Assembly: GCA_027002825.1 (NCBI GenBank)
Contig: JALWZG010000081.1
Location: 1 to 44,938, forward strand
DNA: 44,938 bases
Origin: Caldifarciminota bacterium
GTDB lineage: Bacteria; Hydrothermota; Hydrothermia; LBFQ01
Direction of reading: 5' to 3'
Shown here: positions 15,618-23,968 of the stretch, one piece after another
How the letters are laid out: every line of letters begins with the position of its first letter
Position numbering within the stretch: position 1 is the stretch's first letter
Position numbers and translations under genes: made by a program
The notes under the pieces: generated by a model
What the model was told of the DNA's origin: nothing
The model's database searches: none
Seen by the model: the letters and a program-made list of their open reading frames with translations, nothing else

Positions 15618-17221
15618 ACCTTTACCTCCTTTCCTTTGACCTCTTCCGCCCTACGCCTGTAAAGCTCAAGCAGGGACTGGACGTCCCCCGTATAGGCGCT
15701 CTCCTTTATGTTTTTCGCCTCAAGCTCTTCCAGAATGCGCGCCAGGGTCTCCCTTACCCTCTCCTCCGAAGGCACATCTCCGTGAACGGCCGCCGCCTCC
15801 TCCGGCTTCAGCATCTCGTAAAAGTCGGCGAAGTCAAGTCCCTCTTTAAGGGCCATACCCAGGCGGTGGACGAAGTCGTTTTTAACGTCAAGCCTGCTCA
15901 CAATACCCTCAAGCATATCCCTCAGGCCGTAGTAGTATCCGAGTATGAGAAACCTGTCTATCTCCCTGATACCCCTCCTTCCCCTCCGCATCACCACGGG
16001 CACATCGGCCGAGACGCGGAAACCCGCCCATTTTGACACCTTTTCCACGTAGTAGTGGTAGAGCATCTCATCGGAGGTCCTGAAGGCCCTCAGAAGGGGT
16101 AGGACGAGGTTCAGCTTTTCCTTCAGTTCCACGGGATCCGATGTCCTCTCCCCGAGAAGGAAGTCCACTATATCCATCGGTGGGGGGAGCTCCTTCCCTC
16201 CGGAGATGTGGTCGGCCGGATCCTCACCCCTCGGCAGCAGGATCACCTGCGGGACAATACCCAGCCTCGCGAGGACTACTGCGCTTTTGAAGGCGGATTT
16301 CCTACCGGCCTCATCGCTGTCCGGTATGAGTATCACCTTGGGTGCAAACCTGTAAAGGGTTTTGGCATGCTCCTCCGTGAAGGATGTGCCGAGCGGGGCG
16401 ACGGCCGTATCGTACCCCCTCTGATGCATGAGGATGACGTCAAAGTAGCCCTCAACCAAGTAGAAATAACCCTTTTCCCTCGCCTTAACCTTCGCCCTGT
16501 GGAGACCGTAAAGGGTTCTGGACTTGTTGAACACCACCGTATCCCTTCCGTTCAGGTATTTCGGTGTGCCTTCCCTCAGGGATCTTCCACCGAAGGAGAC
16601 CACCCTTCCCGCCACGTCGTATATGGGGAAGACCACCCTTCCGGCCATCATATCCCTCAGATCCCCCCTGCTCATGTATCCCACACCGCTGGCGAGGATC
16701 TGGTGGGAGGTGAAACCCTCCTTGAGCAAGAACCTTATGAGGGAGGTGGGATCGGGTGAATATCCTATCTCCCACCTGGCCATGCTCTCGGCCGTCAGGC
16801 CACGGGATTTCAGGTAATCCATCACATCCCTGTTGCGCAGGAGGTTTGACTTGTAGAACTGTTTTGCCGCCGCGAGGAGCCTGTAGAGCGTGTCCCTTTT
16901 CTCCCCTTTGCGCTCCACATCAAAACCCTCAACTTCAAGGCCGAACATGTCGGCGAGCAGCCTTACGGCCTCCCCCTTGGTTATCCCCTCTATCTCGGAA
17001 AGGAAGGTTATGGCGTTTCCGGATGCCCCACAACCGAAGCAGTGGTATACACCCTTTTCCGGATCCACGTAAAAGCTCGGTGTCCTCTCCTTGTGAAAGG
17101 GGCAAAGCCCCACGTACTCCCTCCCCCTCCTCCTAAGCTTCGTGTACCTACCAACAACCTCCAAAATATCTATCTTCTCCAACAAACCTCCCAATAATGG
17201 CAAAATTTTGGACTTTGTCAA
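15614..17221 (-). CDS. dnaG: DnaG, DNA primase
   Basis: DnaG makes RNA primers for replication. The 535-residue frame has the CHC2 zinc site C40, H43, C61, C64 (CPFH, CFGC), followed by the primase core. The TOPRIM domain has LVEGYFDVILMHQ and IPDSDEAGRKSA. A divergent C-terminal helical region would bind DnaB. The start is uncertain. TTG 17221 gives MTKSKILPLL before the family-typical EKIDILEVVGRYTKL. A GGGAGG inside codons 10-12 sits too close to the next TTGs to decide the matter. The gene ends with a 4-base overlap with rpoD. Confidence 0.95.
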   Translation of the reverse strand: MTKSKILPLLGGLLEKIDILEVVGRYTKLRRRGREYVGLCPFHKERTPSFYVDPEKGVYHCFGCGASGNAITFLSEIEGITKGEAVRLLADMFGLEVEGFDVERKGEKRDTLYRLLAAAKQFYKSNLLRNRDVMDYLKSRGLTAESMARWEIGYSPDPTSLIRFLLKEGFTSHQILASGVGYMSRGDLRDMMAGRVVFPIYDVAGRVVSFGGRSLREGTPKYLNGRDTVVFNKSRTLYGLHRAKVKAREKGYFYLVEGYFDVILMHQRGYDTAVAPLGTSFTEEHAKTLYRFAPKVILIPDSDEAGRKSAFKSAVVLARLGIVPQVILLPRGEDPADHISGGKELPPPMDIVDFLLGERTSDPVELKEKLNLVLPLLRAFRTSDEMLYHYYVEKVSKWAGFRVSADVPVVMRRGRRGIREIDRFLILGYYYGLRDMLEGIVSRLDVKNDFVHRLGMALKEGLDFADFYEMLKPEEAAAVHGDVPSEERVRETLARILEELEAKNIKESAYTGDVQSLLELYRRRAEEVKGKEVKV

Positions 17222-17240
17222 CTACGCGGTCTCGTCCGCC

Positions 17241-17525
17241 CTACCTGCCGCCCTCGCTCAACCTCTTCTTCATGTCCACCAGAACCTCGTTGAAGGCGTC
17301 CTCAAACTTCAGGAGGTCCTCCTGAAAGACTATCACCCGCGTCCTCTTAACCGAGCCGTCTTTCATCCTCCGCTTCTCGGATATCGCCATGTAGAGATCC
17401 CCCTTCCTGTTTCTCTTCACGTCTATGAAGTACACGCGCTTCCCGGCCTTCACCCTCTTCGTGAAGAGGGAATCATCCGCTCTCTGCTCGTCCTGGAACT
17501 CATGCTCCATCATGTTTTCCATCAT
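17241..17525 (-). CDS. PUR-family (DUF3276) DNA/RNA-binding protein
   Basis: The protein of 94 residues contains [32 protein letters not shown] and [18 protein letters not shown]. This is the PUR-repeat fold seen in Bacteroidetes DUF3276 proteins and spirochaete BpuR, which bind single-stranded nucleic acid. The ATG at 17525 has AAGGAGGGGAAAG before it and overlaps the recA end by 26 bases. Position between recA and dnaG suggests a role with single-stranded DNA or in RNA control of this operon. The family call rests on the recognised pattern, and the specific role is inference. Confidence 0.85.
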   Translation of the reverse strand: MMENMMEHEFQDEQRADDSLFTKRVKAGKRVYFIDVKRNRKGDLYMAISEKRRMKDGSVKRTRVIVFQEDLLKFEDAFNEVLVDMKKRLSEGGR

Positions 17526-18564
17526 CTTTCCCCTCCTTCTTTTGTTCTCCTTCTAAACCCAAAGCCTCTTTCACCCTACCCTCTATCTCCTCGTAAACCT
17601 CCCTTCTCTCCTTGAGGGTTTCAATAGCCCTCTCCTTTCCCTGACCCAGCTGGTTTCCCCCATAGGAGTACCATGACCCGGACTTCTTTATCACTCCGAG
17701 GGATACGGCCAGGTCAAACACCTCAAGCGTGCGGTCAACCCCCCTCCCGTATATGAGTGGCACCACGGCCTCCCTGTACGGAGGGGCGACCTTGTTTTTG
17801 ACGACCTTTATCCTGAGCATGTGTCCCACAACCTGCCCATCCCTGTTCTTCAGGACCTCACCCCGTCTCACCTCCAACCTTACGGAGGAGAAGAACTTCA
17901 GCGCCCTGCCACCGGGCGTGGTCTCTGGGTTGCCGAACATCACACCTATCTTCTCCCTCACCTGGTTTATGAATATGACCACGGCGTTCGTCTTGGAAAC
18001 CTCCGCGGCGAGCATCCGCAGGGCCTTTGACATGAGGCGGGCCTGGAGACCCACCTGCTGGTCCTCCACCGTTCCCTCAAGCTCGGCCTTTGGAACAAGG
18101 GCGGCGACGGAGTCTATGACGACTATGTCCACCGCGCCGCTCCTTATGAACTGGGAGGCGATGTCTATGGCCTGCTCTCCGTAATCGGGTTGGCTTACCA
18201 AGAAGTTCTCCCTCGTATCTATTCCCAACGCCCGTGCGTAAGGCTCACTGAAGGCGTGTTCGGCGTCTATGAAAAGGGCCGCACCGCCCAACTTCTGGGC
18301 CTGGGCGACCGCCATCAAGGCCAGGGTCGTCTTACCCGAAGCCTCAGCCCCGTATATCTCCACTATCCTCCCCCTCGGATATCCCCCAACCCCAAGGGCG
18401 TGATCCAGGGCGAGGGAACCGGAGGGGATGACCTCTATTCTCAGGGGCCGGTCCTCGCTGAGCTTCATCACGGCCCCCTCACCGTAGAGTTTTTGAACCC
18501 TTTTGAGGGTCTCGTCAAGTAGCCTCCTCCTCACCTCTGCTACGCTCTCCTTTCTCTTTGCCAT
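17500..18564 (-). CDS. recA: RecA recombinase
   Basis: RecA forms filaments on single-stranded DNA for strand exchange and the SOS response. The 354-residue protein has Walker A GAEASGKT at 72-79. It also has the core motifs [37 protein letters not shown] and [20 protein letters not shown]-type loop 1/loop 2 segments. The C-terminus is charged. AGGAGG is 5 bases before the ATG, and a TAGAAT box lies 23 bases upstream of it. This is one of few operon-leading genes with a normal leader. No LexA-type palindrome is seen in the short upstream region. Confidence 0.98.
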   Translation of the reverse strand: MAKRKESVAEVRRRLLDETLKRVQKLYGEGAVMKLSEDRPLRIEVIPSGSLALDHALGVGGYPRGRIVEIYGAEASGKTTLALMAVAQAQKLGGAALFIDAEHAFSEPYARALGIDTRENFLVSQPDYGEQAIDIASQFIRSGAVDIVVIDSVAALVPKAELEGTVEDQQVGLQARLMSKALRMLAAEVSKTNAVVIFINQVREKIGVMFGNPETTPGGRALKFFSSVRLEVRRGEVLKNRDGQVVGHMLRIKVVKNKVAPPYREAVVPLIYGRGVDRTLEVFDLAVSLGVIKKSGSWYSYGGNQLGQGKERAIETLKERREVYEEIEGRVKEALGLEGEQKKEGKDDGKHDGA

Positions 18565-18587
18565 CAGCGCCTCCTAAAGAAGAGGGT

Positions 18588-18593
18588 ATTCTA
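18588..18593 (-). promoter_or_regulatory. recA operon -10 box
   Basis: TAGAAT on the minus strand, 23 bases before the recA ATG. The leader holds AGGAGG. Back to back with the gatA box at 18634. Confidence 0.55.
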
Positions 18594-18633
18594 CAGCAGA
18601 ACTCAAACCGGAAGGCGGAGGGTGTTTCGCGGG

Positions 18634-18639
18634 TATAAT
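18634..18639 (+). promoter_or_regulatory. gatA -10 box
   Basis: TATAAT, 12 bases before ATG 18652. No Shine-Dalgarno sequence in the short leader. Confidence 0.6.
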
Positions 18640-18651
18640 TAACCGCTCAAA

Positions 18652-19911
18652 ATGGACGCGTTGAACGCCGTTTTGACCCTCAACGAATCGCCGGAGGAGG
18701 GAAAGGGGAGGTTGAGCGGTGTTGAAGTGGCCGTAAAGGACAACATAACGACAAAGGGTCTGAGAACCACGGCCGGATCGCGCATGCTTGAGAACTACGT
18801 TCCCCCCTTTGACGCCACGGTTGTGAGGAGGCTAAAGGATGCGGGTGCGGTCATAAGGGCAAAAACCAACCTTGACGAGTTCGGGATGGGTTCAACGGGT
18901 GAAAACTCGGCCTTCGGTCCCACCAAAAACCCCCACGACCCCTCCCTCGTTCCGGGCGGTTCCTCCTCCGGCTCGGCGGCCGTTGTGGGAGGTGGAATAT
19001 TCCCCCTCGCCTTGGGCAGCGATACAGGTGGATCGATAAGGCTTCCCGCGGCCTTTTGCAACATCTGGGGGTTTAAACCCACGTACGGCAGGGTCTCCCG
19101 CTACGGCCTCATAGCCTTCGCCTCCTCCCTTGACGTCATAGGCCCAATGGCGGGGGATGTGGGTCTGATAGCCGACGTCATGGAGGTGATCTCCGGTGAG
19201 GATCCGAGGGATGCCACAACACTTGACAGGCCACCCTTTTCCACGGGGAAAGCCCATGAGTTTTCACGGAAGGGTGGGTTCAAGGTTGGGGTTGTGAGGG
19301 GACATCTGGAGATGGTTTCGGAGGCCGTAAGGGAGAGGTTTGAACCCTTTGTGGACCTCCTGGCAAAGGCCGGGAACGACATAGTGGACGTCAACCTGAA
19401 CAGCACGAGGTACGCACTCGCCGCATATTACGTGATAGCAACGGCCGAGGCCTCTTCCAACCTCGCCAGATACGACGGTGTGAGGTACGGTACGAGCGTA
19501 AGGGGTGAGAACCTGTTTGAGACCTATGTCGCGACGAGGTCCCTCTTTGGGGATGAGGTGAAGAGGCGTATACTCATGGGAACTTTTGTCCTCTCCCACG
19601 GGTATTACGAGGCCTATTACCTCAGGGCCTTGAGGGCCAGAAGGATAATATACGAGGAGGTCCTCTCGTGGTTTTCTGATGTGGACGTCGTGATAACACC
19701 CACCGCCCCGGTCCTGCCCCCGAAGCTGGGGGCGGGGTTCTCCCCAGTTGACTACTACAGGTTGGACACCTTGACCGTCCCCTTCAGCCTCGCGGGTGTT
19801 CCCGTCCTGAACGTTCCCCTTGGTGGGTTCGTCGGGGTACAAGTGGTTGCCCCCTTTGGAGAAGACGAGCGCGCCGTGGGGTTCGGGTTTTATGTTTCAG
19901 AGCTCCTATAA
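18652..19911 (+). CDS. gatA: GatA, Glu-tRNA(Gln)/Asp-tRNA(Asn) amidotransferase subunit A (N-terminally short)
   Basis: GatA releases ammonia from glutamine for amidation of mischarged tRNA. The 419-residue protein has the amidase triad K29 (AVKDN), S104 (PGGSSSGS) and S128 (GSDTGGS). In Staphylococcus aureus GatA these are K79, S154 and S178, so this protein keeps exact spacing but lacks 50 residues at the start. An in-frame TAA sits four codons before the ATG, and TATAAT lies 12 bases upstream, so the short form is probably real. The end overlaps the M50 protease gene by 20 bases. gatB and gatC are not in the window. Confidence 0.93.
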   Translation: MDALNAVLTLNESPEEGKGRLSGVEVAVKDNITTKGLRTTAGSRMLENYVPPFDATVVRRLKDAGAVIRAKTNLDEFGMGSTGENSAFGPTKNPHDPSLVPGGSSSGSAAVVGGGIFPLALGSDTGGSIRLPAAFCNIWGFKPTYGRVSRYGLIAFASSLDVIGPMAGDVGLIADVMEVISGEDPRDATTLDRPPFSTGKAHEFSRKGGFKVGVVRGHLEMVSEAVRERFEPFVDLLAKAGNDIVDVNLNSTRYALAAYYVIATAEASSNLARYDGVRYGTSVRGENLFETYVATRSLFGDEVKRRILMGTFVLSHGYYEAYYLRALRARRIIYEEVLSWFSDVDVVITPTAPVLPPKLGAGFSPVDYYRLDTLTVPFSLAGVPVLNVPLGGFVGVQVVAPFGEDERAVGFGFYVSELL

Positions 19912-20953
19912 ACTCCCCCTCTTCTTGGAGAACTACGTCTACGGTAGGTTTTCCCTTGTAGACTTCAGGATTTACAACACGGGAAGGGAAGGGGGGTACA
20001 TACTCCTACTTGAGGGGGATTACACGGATGAGGATGTGAAGGTTATTGAGAGGAACAGGCTGTTTGAAAAGACCGTGGTCTATCTCGATGATGGAAGGTT
20101 GGCCGTCCACCTCCTGGCCTACAGGAAGAGGGATTTCCCGTGGGTTAACGTCTTAATGTTTGTCCTGACCCTGATCTCAACCTTTTTCGCCGGTGCGATA
20201 AACCTCGGTGAGAACCCGTTCGGTCCCGGTATACTGAAGGGGTGGGTTTTCGCCCTCCCCCTCCTCGCAATACTTGGGGCGCACGAGTTCGGACACTACT
20301 TCGTGGCGAGGAAGTACCTCATACCTGCATCTCCGCCCTACTTCATACCCTTCCCGTCCCTCATAGGCACCATGGGTGCCGTTATAAGGCTCAGGGGAAT
20401 ACTACCCAGCCGTAGGACGCTTTTGTACATGGCCGTCGCCGGGCCGATAGCCGGTTTTGTGGTCGCCATCCCCGTCCTCTTCTGGGGTTTGAAGATGAGC
20501 GTTTTTGTGGATACCACACCCGTCGGTGTTAGACTCATCTTCGGAGAACCCCTTGTGTTCAAGGCCGTATCGCTGCTCGCCCTCGGTCCCGCGCCCAAGG
20601 GAAAGGACCTGTTAATACACCCCATGGCCTTTGCCGGATGGGTGGGTATATTCGTGACCGCCCTGAACCTACTACCCCTGGGGCAGCTGGACGGGGGACA
20701 TATCCTGTACTCCCTACTCGGAAGGTGGCACAAAGTGATAGGATGGGCGGTTATACTCCTCATGCTACCTGCGGGCCTACTGTGGAACGGCTGGTGGGTA
20801 TGGGCGTTTATAGGGCTGCTCATGGGACCGGGGCATCCACCTCCGGTCTTCAGCGAGAGGAGGGTTTTGGGTCTTGAGAAGGCCTTGGGAATCCTCTCCC
20901 TGCTGATGCTCCTCCTGTGTTTTACGCCTGTCCCCATAAAGGTCGTCATGTGA
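19892..20953 (+). CDS. M50-family site-2-like membrane metalloprotease
   Basis: This intramembrane zinc protease has 353 residues, starting at ATG 19892 inside the end of gatA. A longer in-frame start at 19820 would add residues encoded by gatA and is not favoured. About 80 soluble residues precede the membrane part. The zinc motif is HEFGH at 131-135. The third ligand region LGQLDGGHILYSLLG lies near 265. Between them are FIPFPSLIGTMGAVIRLRG and RRTLLYMAVAGPIAGFVVA, typical of the M50B group. Substrates cannot be read from the sequence. The neighbour gatA is probably only co-transcribed. Confidence 0.92.
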   Translation: MFQSSYKLPLFLENYVYGRFSLVDFRIYNTGREGGYILLLEGDYTDEDVKVIERNRLFEKTVVYLDDGRLAVHLLAYRKRDFPWVNVLMFVLTLISTFFAGAINLGENPFGPGILKGWVFALPLLAILGAHEFGHYFVARKYLIPASPPYFIPFPSLIGTMGAVIRLRGILPSRRTLLYMAVAGPIAGFVVAIPVLFWGLKMSVFVDTTPVGVRLIFGEPLVFKAVSLLALGPAPKGKDLLIHPMAFAGWVGIFVTALNLLPLGQLDGGHILYSLLGRWHKVIGWAVILLMLPAGLLWNGWWVWAFIGLLMGPGHPPPVFSERRVLGLEKALGILSLLMLLLCFTPVPIKVVM

Positions 20954-20958
20954 TCACA
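20949..20958. promoter_or_regulatory. Palindrome in the -35 region of glmL-hutI
   Basis: TGTGATCACA is a perfect 10-base palindrome overlapping the M50 stop codon and ending 13 bases before TATAAT. Position suits a repressor or activator site for the amino-acid-degradation operon. It could be chance. Confidence 0.3.
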
Positions 20959-20971
20959 CGGTTTTCCACCC

Positions 20972-20977
20972 TATAAT
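20972..20977 (+). promoter_or_regulatory. glmL-hutI -10 box
   Basis: TATAAT, 9 bases before ATG 20987. Confidence 0.6.
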
Positions 20978-20986
20978 CCCCTTCCG

Positions 20987-22816
20987 ATGCCCAGGAGGTA
21001 CATAGCAACGGATTGTGGAAGCACCACGACAAAGGCCATAATGGTTGAGAAGAGGGAGGAGGGGTGGAGGCTCGTGGCCCGCGGAGAGGCCCCGACTACG
21101 GTTGAGAAACCGTTTGAGGACGTCACGATAGGTGTGTTCAACGCCCTGAGGGAGCTGGAGGAGATAACGGGTATAAGGCTGACGGACGAGGAGGGGAGGA
21201 TCCTGAAGACGCCAAATCCGGGCGAGAAAGAGGGTGTGAACATGTACGTCTCCACGTCCTCGGCGGGTGGAGGCCTGCAGATGCTGGTGGTGGGTGTGGT
21301 CAGAAACATGACGGCGGAGTCCGCCGCCAGGGCAGCCCTGGGTGCGGGTGCTATTGTGATGGAGATAATATCCGTTGATGACGGCAGGAAACCCTACGAG
21401 AAGGTGGAGCTCATAAGGAGGTTGAGGCCGGATATGATCCTCTTGGCGGGAGGGGTTGAGGGGGGAACGGTAAAACACGTCGTGGAGCTCGCAGAGCTCA
21501 TCGCCGCCGCCGAGCCTAAGCCAAGATTCGGGGCTACCTACAAGATGCCCGTGATATACGCGGGGAACTCCCAGGCGAGGGAGGAGATAGAGAAGATCCT
21601 GGGGGAGAAGGTCGCCCTCTACATAGTGGACAACATCCGACCCACCCTTGACACGGAGAACCTCCACCCCGCGAGGGAGAAGATACACGACCTCTTCCTT
21701 GAACACGTTATGCAGCAGGCTCCCGGCTATTCCAAGCTCATGAAACTCGTTGACGCTCCCATAGTTCCAACACCTGGGGCCGTGGGAATGCTCATAGAGA
21801 GGGTGGCGAGAAAGGAGCAAATAGAGGTGTTGGGGGTGGACATAGGCGGGGCGACAACGGACGTCTTCTCCGTATTTCGCAACTCCGCCGGCAAACTGGT
21901 CTTCAACAGGACGGTCTCGGCCAACCTCGGGATGAGCTACTCCATCTCCAACGTTATGGTTGAGGCCGGTATAGAGAACGTCCTGCGGTGGGTGCCGTTC
22001 AGGATAAGTGAATCCGACCTGAAGAACCGAATACGCAACAAGATGATCCGTCCGACGACAATACCCATGACCGTGGAGAGCCTGATAATAGAACAGGCCA
22101 TAGCGAGGGAGGCCCTTAGGCTATCCTTGGAGCAGCACAAGATGTTCGCAACCGAGCTCAAGGGTGTCCAGAAGGGGGGAGACATATCCAGGGCAATAGG
22201 TGGAGGCGAAGAGGAGACTCTGGTGAACATGATGAACCTGGACCTGATCATAGGCTCAGGGGGTGTCCTCTCCCACGCCCCACGCCGTGTCCAGTCCGCC
22301 CTCATGATGTTGGACGCCTTCCAGCCGGAAGGTATAACCCGTTTGGCCGTGGACAGCATATTCATGATGCCCCACCTCGGCGTAATATCAACCGTGGACG
22401 AGGAGGCGGCATGGGAGGTCTTTGACAGGGACTGTTTGATACGTCTTGGGACGGCCATAGCCCCAAAGGTGGTGTCAAAGGAGGGCAAACTCGTCCTGAG
22501 GGCAAGGGTGGAATACCCGGACGGACACACCCAGCACGTTGACCTCCACTTCGGCCAGATACTCCGACTTGACCTACCCCTTGGTGTCAGGGCAAAGGTT
22601 TACCTTGAACCTGTCAGAGGTGCGGACGTCGGTGAGGGGAGTGGAAAGAAGACGGTTGCGGAGGTGGAAGGAGGTGTCGTGGGGCTGATCCTTGACGGCA
22701 GGGGAAGGCCCATACACATACCTGACGAGGAGAACCGGAGGGTACAGAAGCTCCTTGAATGGTTCAGCAGCCTTGACGTTTACCCCTCAACCGAATCCTT
22801 AAAGGTGGCGGCATGA
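20987..22816 (+). CDS. glmL: GlmL/MutL-family mutase-associated ATPase
   Basis: Proteins of this family are encoded with coenzyme-B12 glutamate mutase (GlmES) and are thought to reactivate or chaperone the mutase. They are unrelated to mismatch-repair MutL. The 609-residue protein has an actin-like ATPase fold. Motifs are phosphate 1 at TDCGSTTTKA (near residue 8), phosphate 2 at GVDIGGATTDVFSVF (near 285), and the family stretch YVSTSSAGGGLQMLVVGVV. The downstream hutI overlaps by 4 bases (ATGA). The mutase itself is not in this window. A reactivase for another B12 enzyme is the main alternative. Confidence 0.8.
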   Translation: MPRRYIATDCGSTTTKAIMVEKREEGWRLVARGEAPTTVEKPFEDVTIGVFNALRELEEITGIRLTDEEGRILKTPNPGEKEGVNMYVSTSSAGGGLQMLVVGVVRNMTAESAARAALGAGAIVMEIISVDDGRKPYEKVELIRRLRPDMILLAGGVEGGTVKHVVELAELIAAAEPKPRFGATYKMPVIYAGNSQAREEIEKILGEKVALYIVDNIRPTLDTENLHPAREKIHDLFLEHVMQQAPGYSKLMKLVDAPIVPTPGAVGMLIERVARKEQIEVLGVDIGGATTDVFSVFRNSAGKLVFNRTVSANLGMSYSISNVMVEAGIENVLRWVPFRISESDLKNRIRNKMIRPTTIPMTVESLIIEQAIAREALRLSLEQHKMFATELKGVQKGGDISRAIGGGEEETLVNMMNLDLIIGSGGVLSHAPRRVQSALMMLDAFQPEGITRLAVDSIFMMPHLGVISTVDEEAAWEVFDRDCLIRLGTAIAPKVVSKEGKLVLRARVEYPDGHTQHVDLHFGQILRLDLPLGVRAKVYLEPVRGADVGEGSGKKTVAEVEGGVVGLILDGRGRPIHIPDEENRRVQKLLEWFSSLDVYPSTESLKVAA

Positions 22817-23955
22817 CCGGTGGGAGGACGGTTGTAAAAGGTCTCAGGGCGGTGTTCAACGGGAGGGAGGTTTTGGAGGGGGTTGACGTGGCCGTAGAGG
22901 ACGGCAGGGTGGTGGAGGTCGGCAGGGATCTGGAGGGGGATAGGAGTGTTATCCTGCGGGATAAGGTTCTCTACCCCGCCTTCGTGGACGCCCACACCCA
23001 CCTCATTTACCAGGGTGACCGTTTAAACGAGTTCAGGATGAAGGTGAGGGGTGCATCCTACCTCTCCATTCTCGCCGCCGGTGGTGGAATACGTTCAACG
23101 GTCAGGGCGACGTCCGGGGCCTCGGACGAGGAGATAGTATCCTCAACCCTGAAGAGGGTTGAGAGGTTGAGGGAAAAGGGAGTGGGTGCGGTTGAGATAA
23201 AAACGGGCTACGGCATATCTTACGATCAGGAGATCAGGCTTTTGAGACTGATAGGCGAGGTTTCCAAGAGGACGGACGTGGAGGTTGTGCCAACCCTCCT
23301 CTTCCACGTCCCACCCGAAGGGGAAGACGTAAAGGACTACCTCCGGGGGTTCTTTGAGAGGTACGAGGAGTACGCCCACCTCTTGAAGTTCGTGGACGTC
23401 TTCGCCGACGAGGGGGCCTTCGGACCGGAGGAGACGGAGATGATCCTCTCCTTCTACCGCGGCAAGGGGGTGCCCTGCAGGCTTCACGCCGACGAGTTCA
23501 GACCCTTTGCGTCCGATCTCGCCGCTAAGTACGGGTGCGTCTCCGCCGATCACCTCCTCAGGACACCCGATGAAAACGTGGGCAAACTCGCACGGGCGGG
23601 AGTCATAGCCGTCCTCTGCCCGACGACCGGCTTTTTCCTCGGAGGGGATAAGCCACCGATTGAAAGCCTGATCTCACGCGGCGTAAAGGTAGCCCTCTCC
23701 TCGGATCACAACCCCGGAACCGCCCCCTTTTTGAACCCCTTCCTGACCGTCCTACTCGGCGTCTTCCATTACGGTATACCACCCGAAGAGGCCTTTAAGG
23801 CCCATACCCTTCATGCCGCCGATTCCCTCCTCCTTTACGATATGGGTAGGATAGAACCGGGGGCGAGGGCGGTGTTCTTCAGCCTGGACCTCACGCCGGA
23901 TGAGGTGGCCTACTGGGGCGCCGTAGACGTGTCCCCCCAACTCGTCCGACTTTAG
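22813..23955 (+). CDS. hutI: HutI, imidazolonepropionase
   Basis: HutI hydrolyses imidazolone propionate to N-formimino-glutamate, the third step of histidine breakdown. The 380-residue amidohydrolase has the metal site H61-T-H63 in VDAHTHLIYQ. The family loop RGASYLSILAAGGGIRSTV is present. A third histidine lies in LLFHVPPEG, a fourth region in RLHADEF, and the aspartate in LSSDHNPGTAP. It overlaps glmL by ATGA. Its TAG stop forms the first bases of the next promoter. hutH, hutU and the last step are not in the window, so the pathway is only partly shown. Confidence 0.94.
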   Translation: MTGGRTVVKGLRAVFNGREVLEGVDVAVEDGRVVEVGRDLEGDRSVILRDKVLYPAFVDAHTHLIYQGDRLNEFRMKVRGASYLSILAAGGGIRSTVRATSGASDEEIVSSTLKRVERLREKGVGAVEIKTGYGISYDQEIRLLRLIGEVSKRTDVEVVPTLLFHVPPEGEDVKDYLRGFFERYEEYAHLLKFVDVFADEGAFGPEETEMILSFYRGKGVPCRLHADEFRPFASDLAAKYGCVSADHLLRTPDENVGKLARAGVIAVLCPTTGFFLGGDKPPIESLISRGVKVALSSDHNPGTAPFLNPFLTVLLGVFHYGIPPEEAFKAHTLHAADSLLLYDMGRIEPGARAVFFSLDLTPDEVAYWGAVDVSPQLVRL

Positions 23956-23958
23956 AAT
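23953..23958 (+). promoter_or_regulatory. rfaE1 -10 box overlapping the hutI stop codon
   Basis: TAGAAT whose TAG is the hutI stop, 10 bases before ATG 23969. Confidence 0.5.
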
Positions 23959-23968
23959 CTAAGAACTC

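Noticed and set aside
18565-18650. LexA/SOS box upstream of recA
   Set aside because: No palindrome of Gram-negative or Gram-positive LexA type was found in the short recA-gatA gap.
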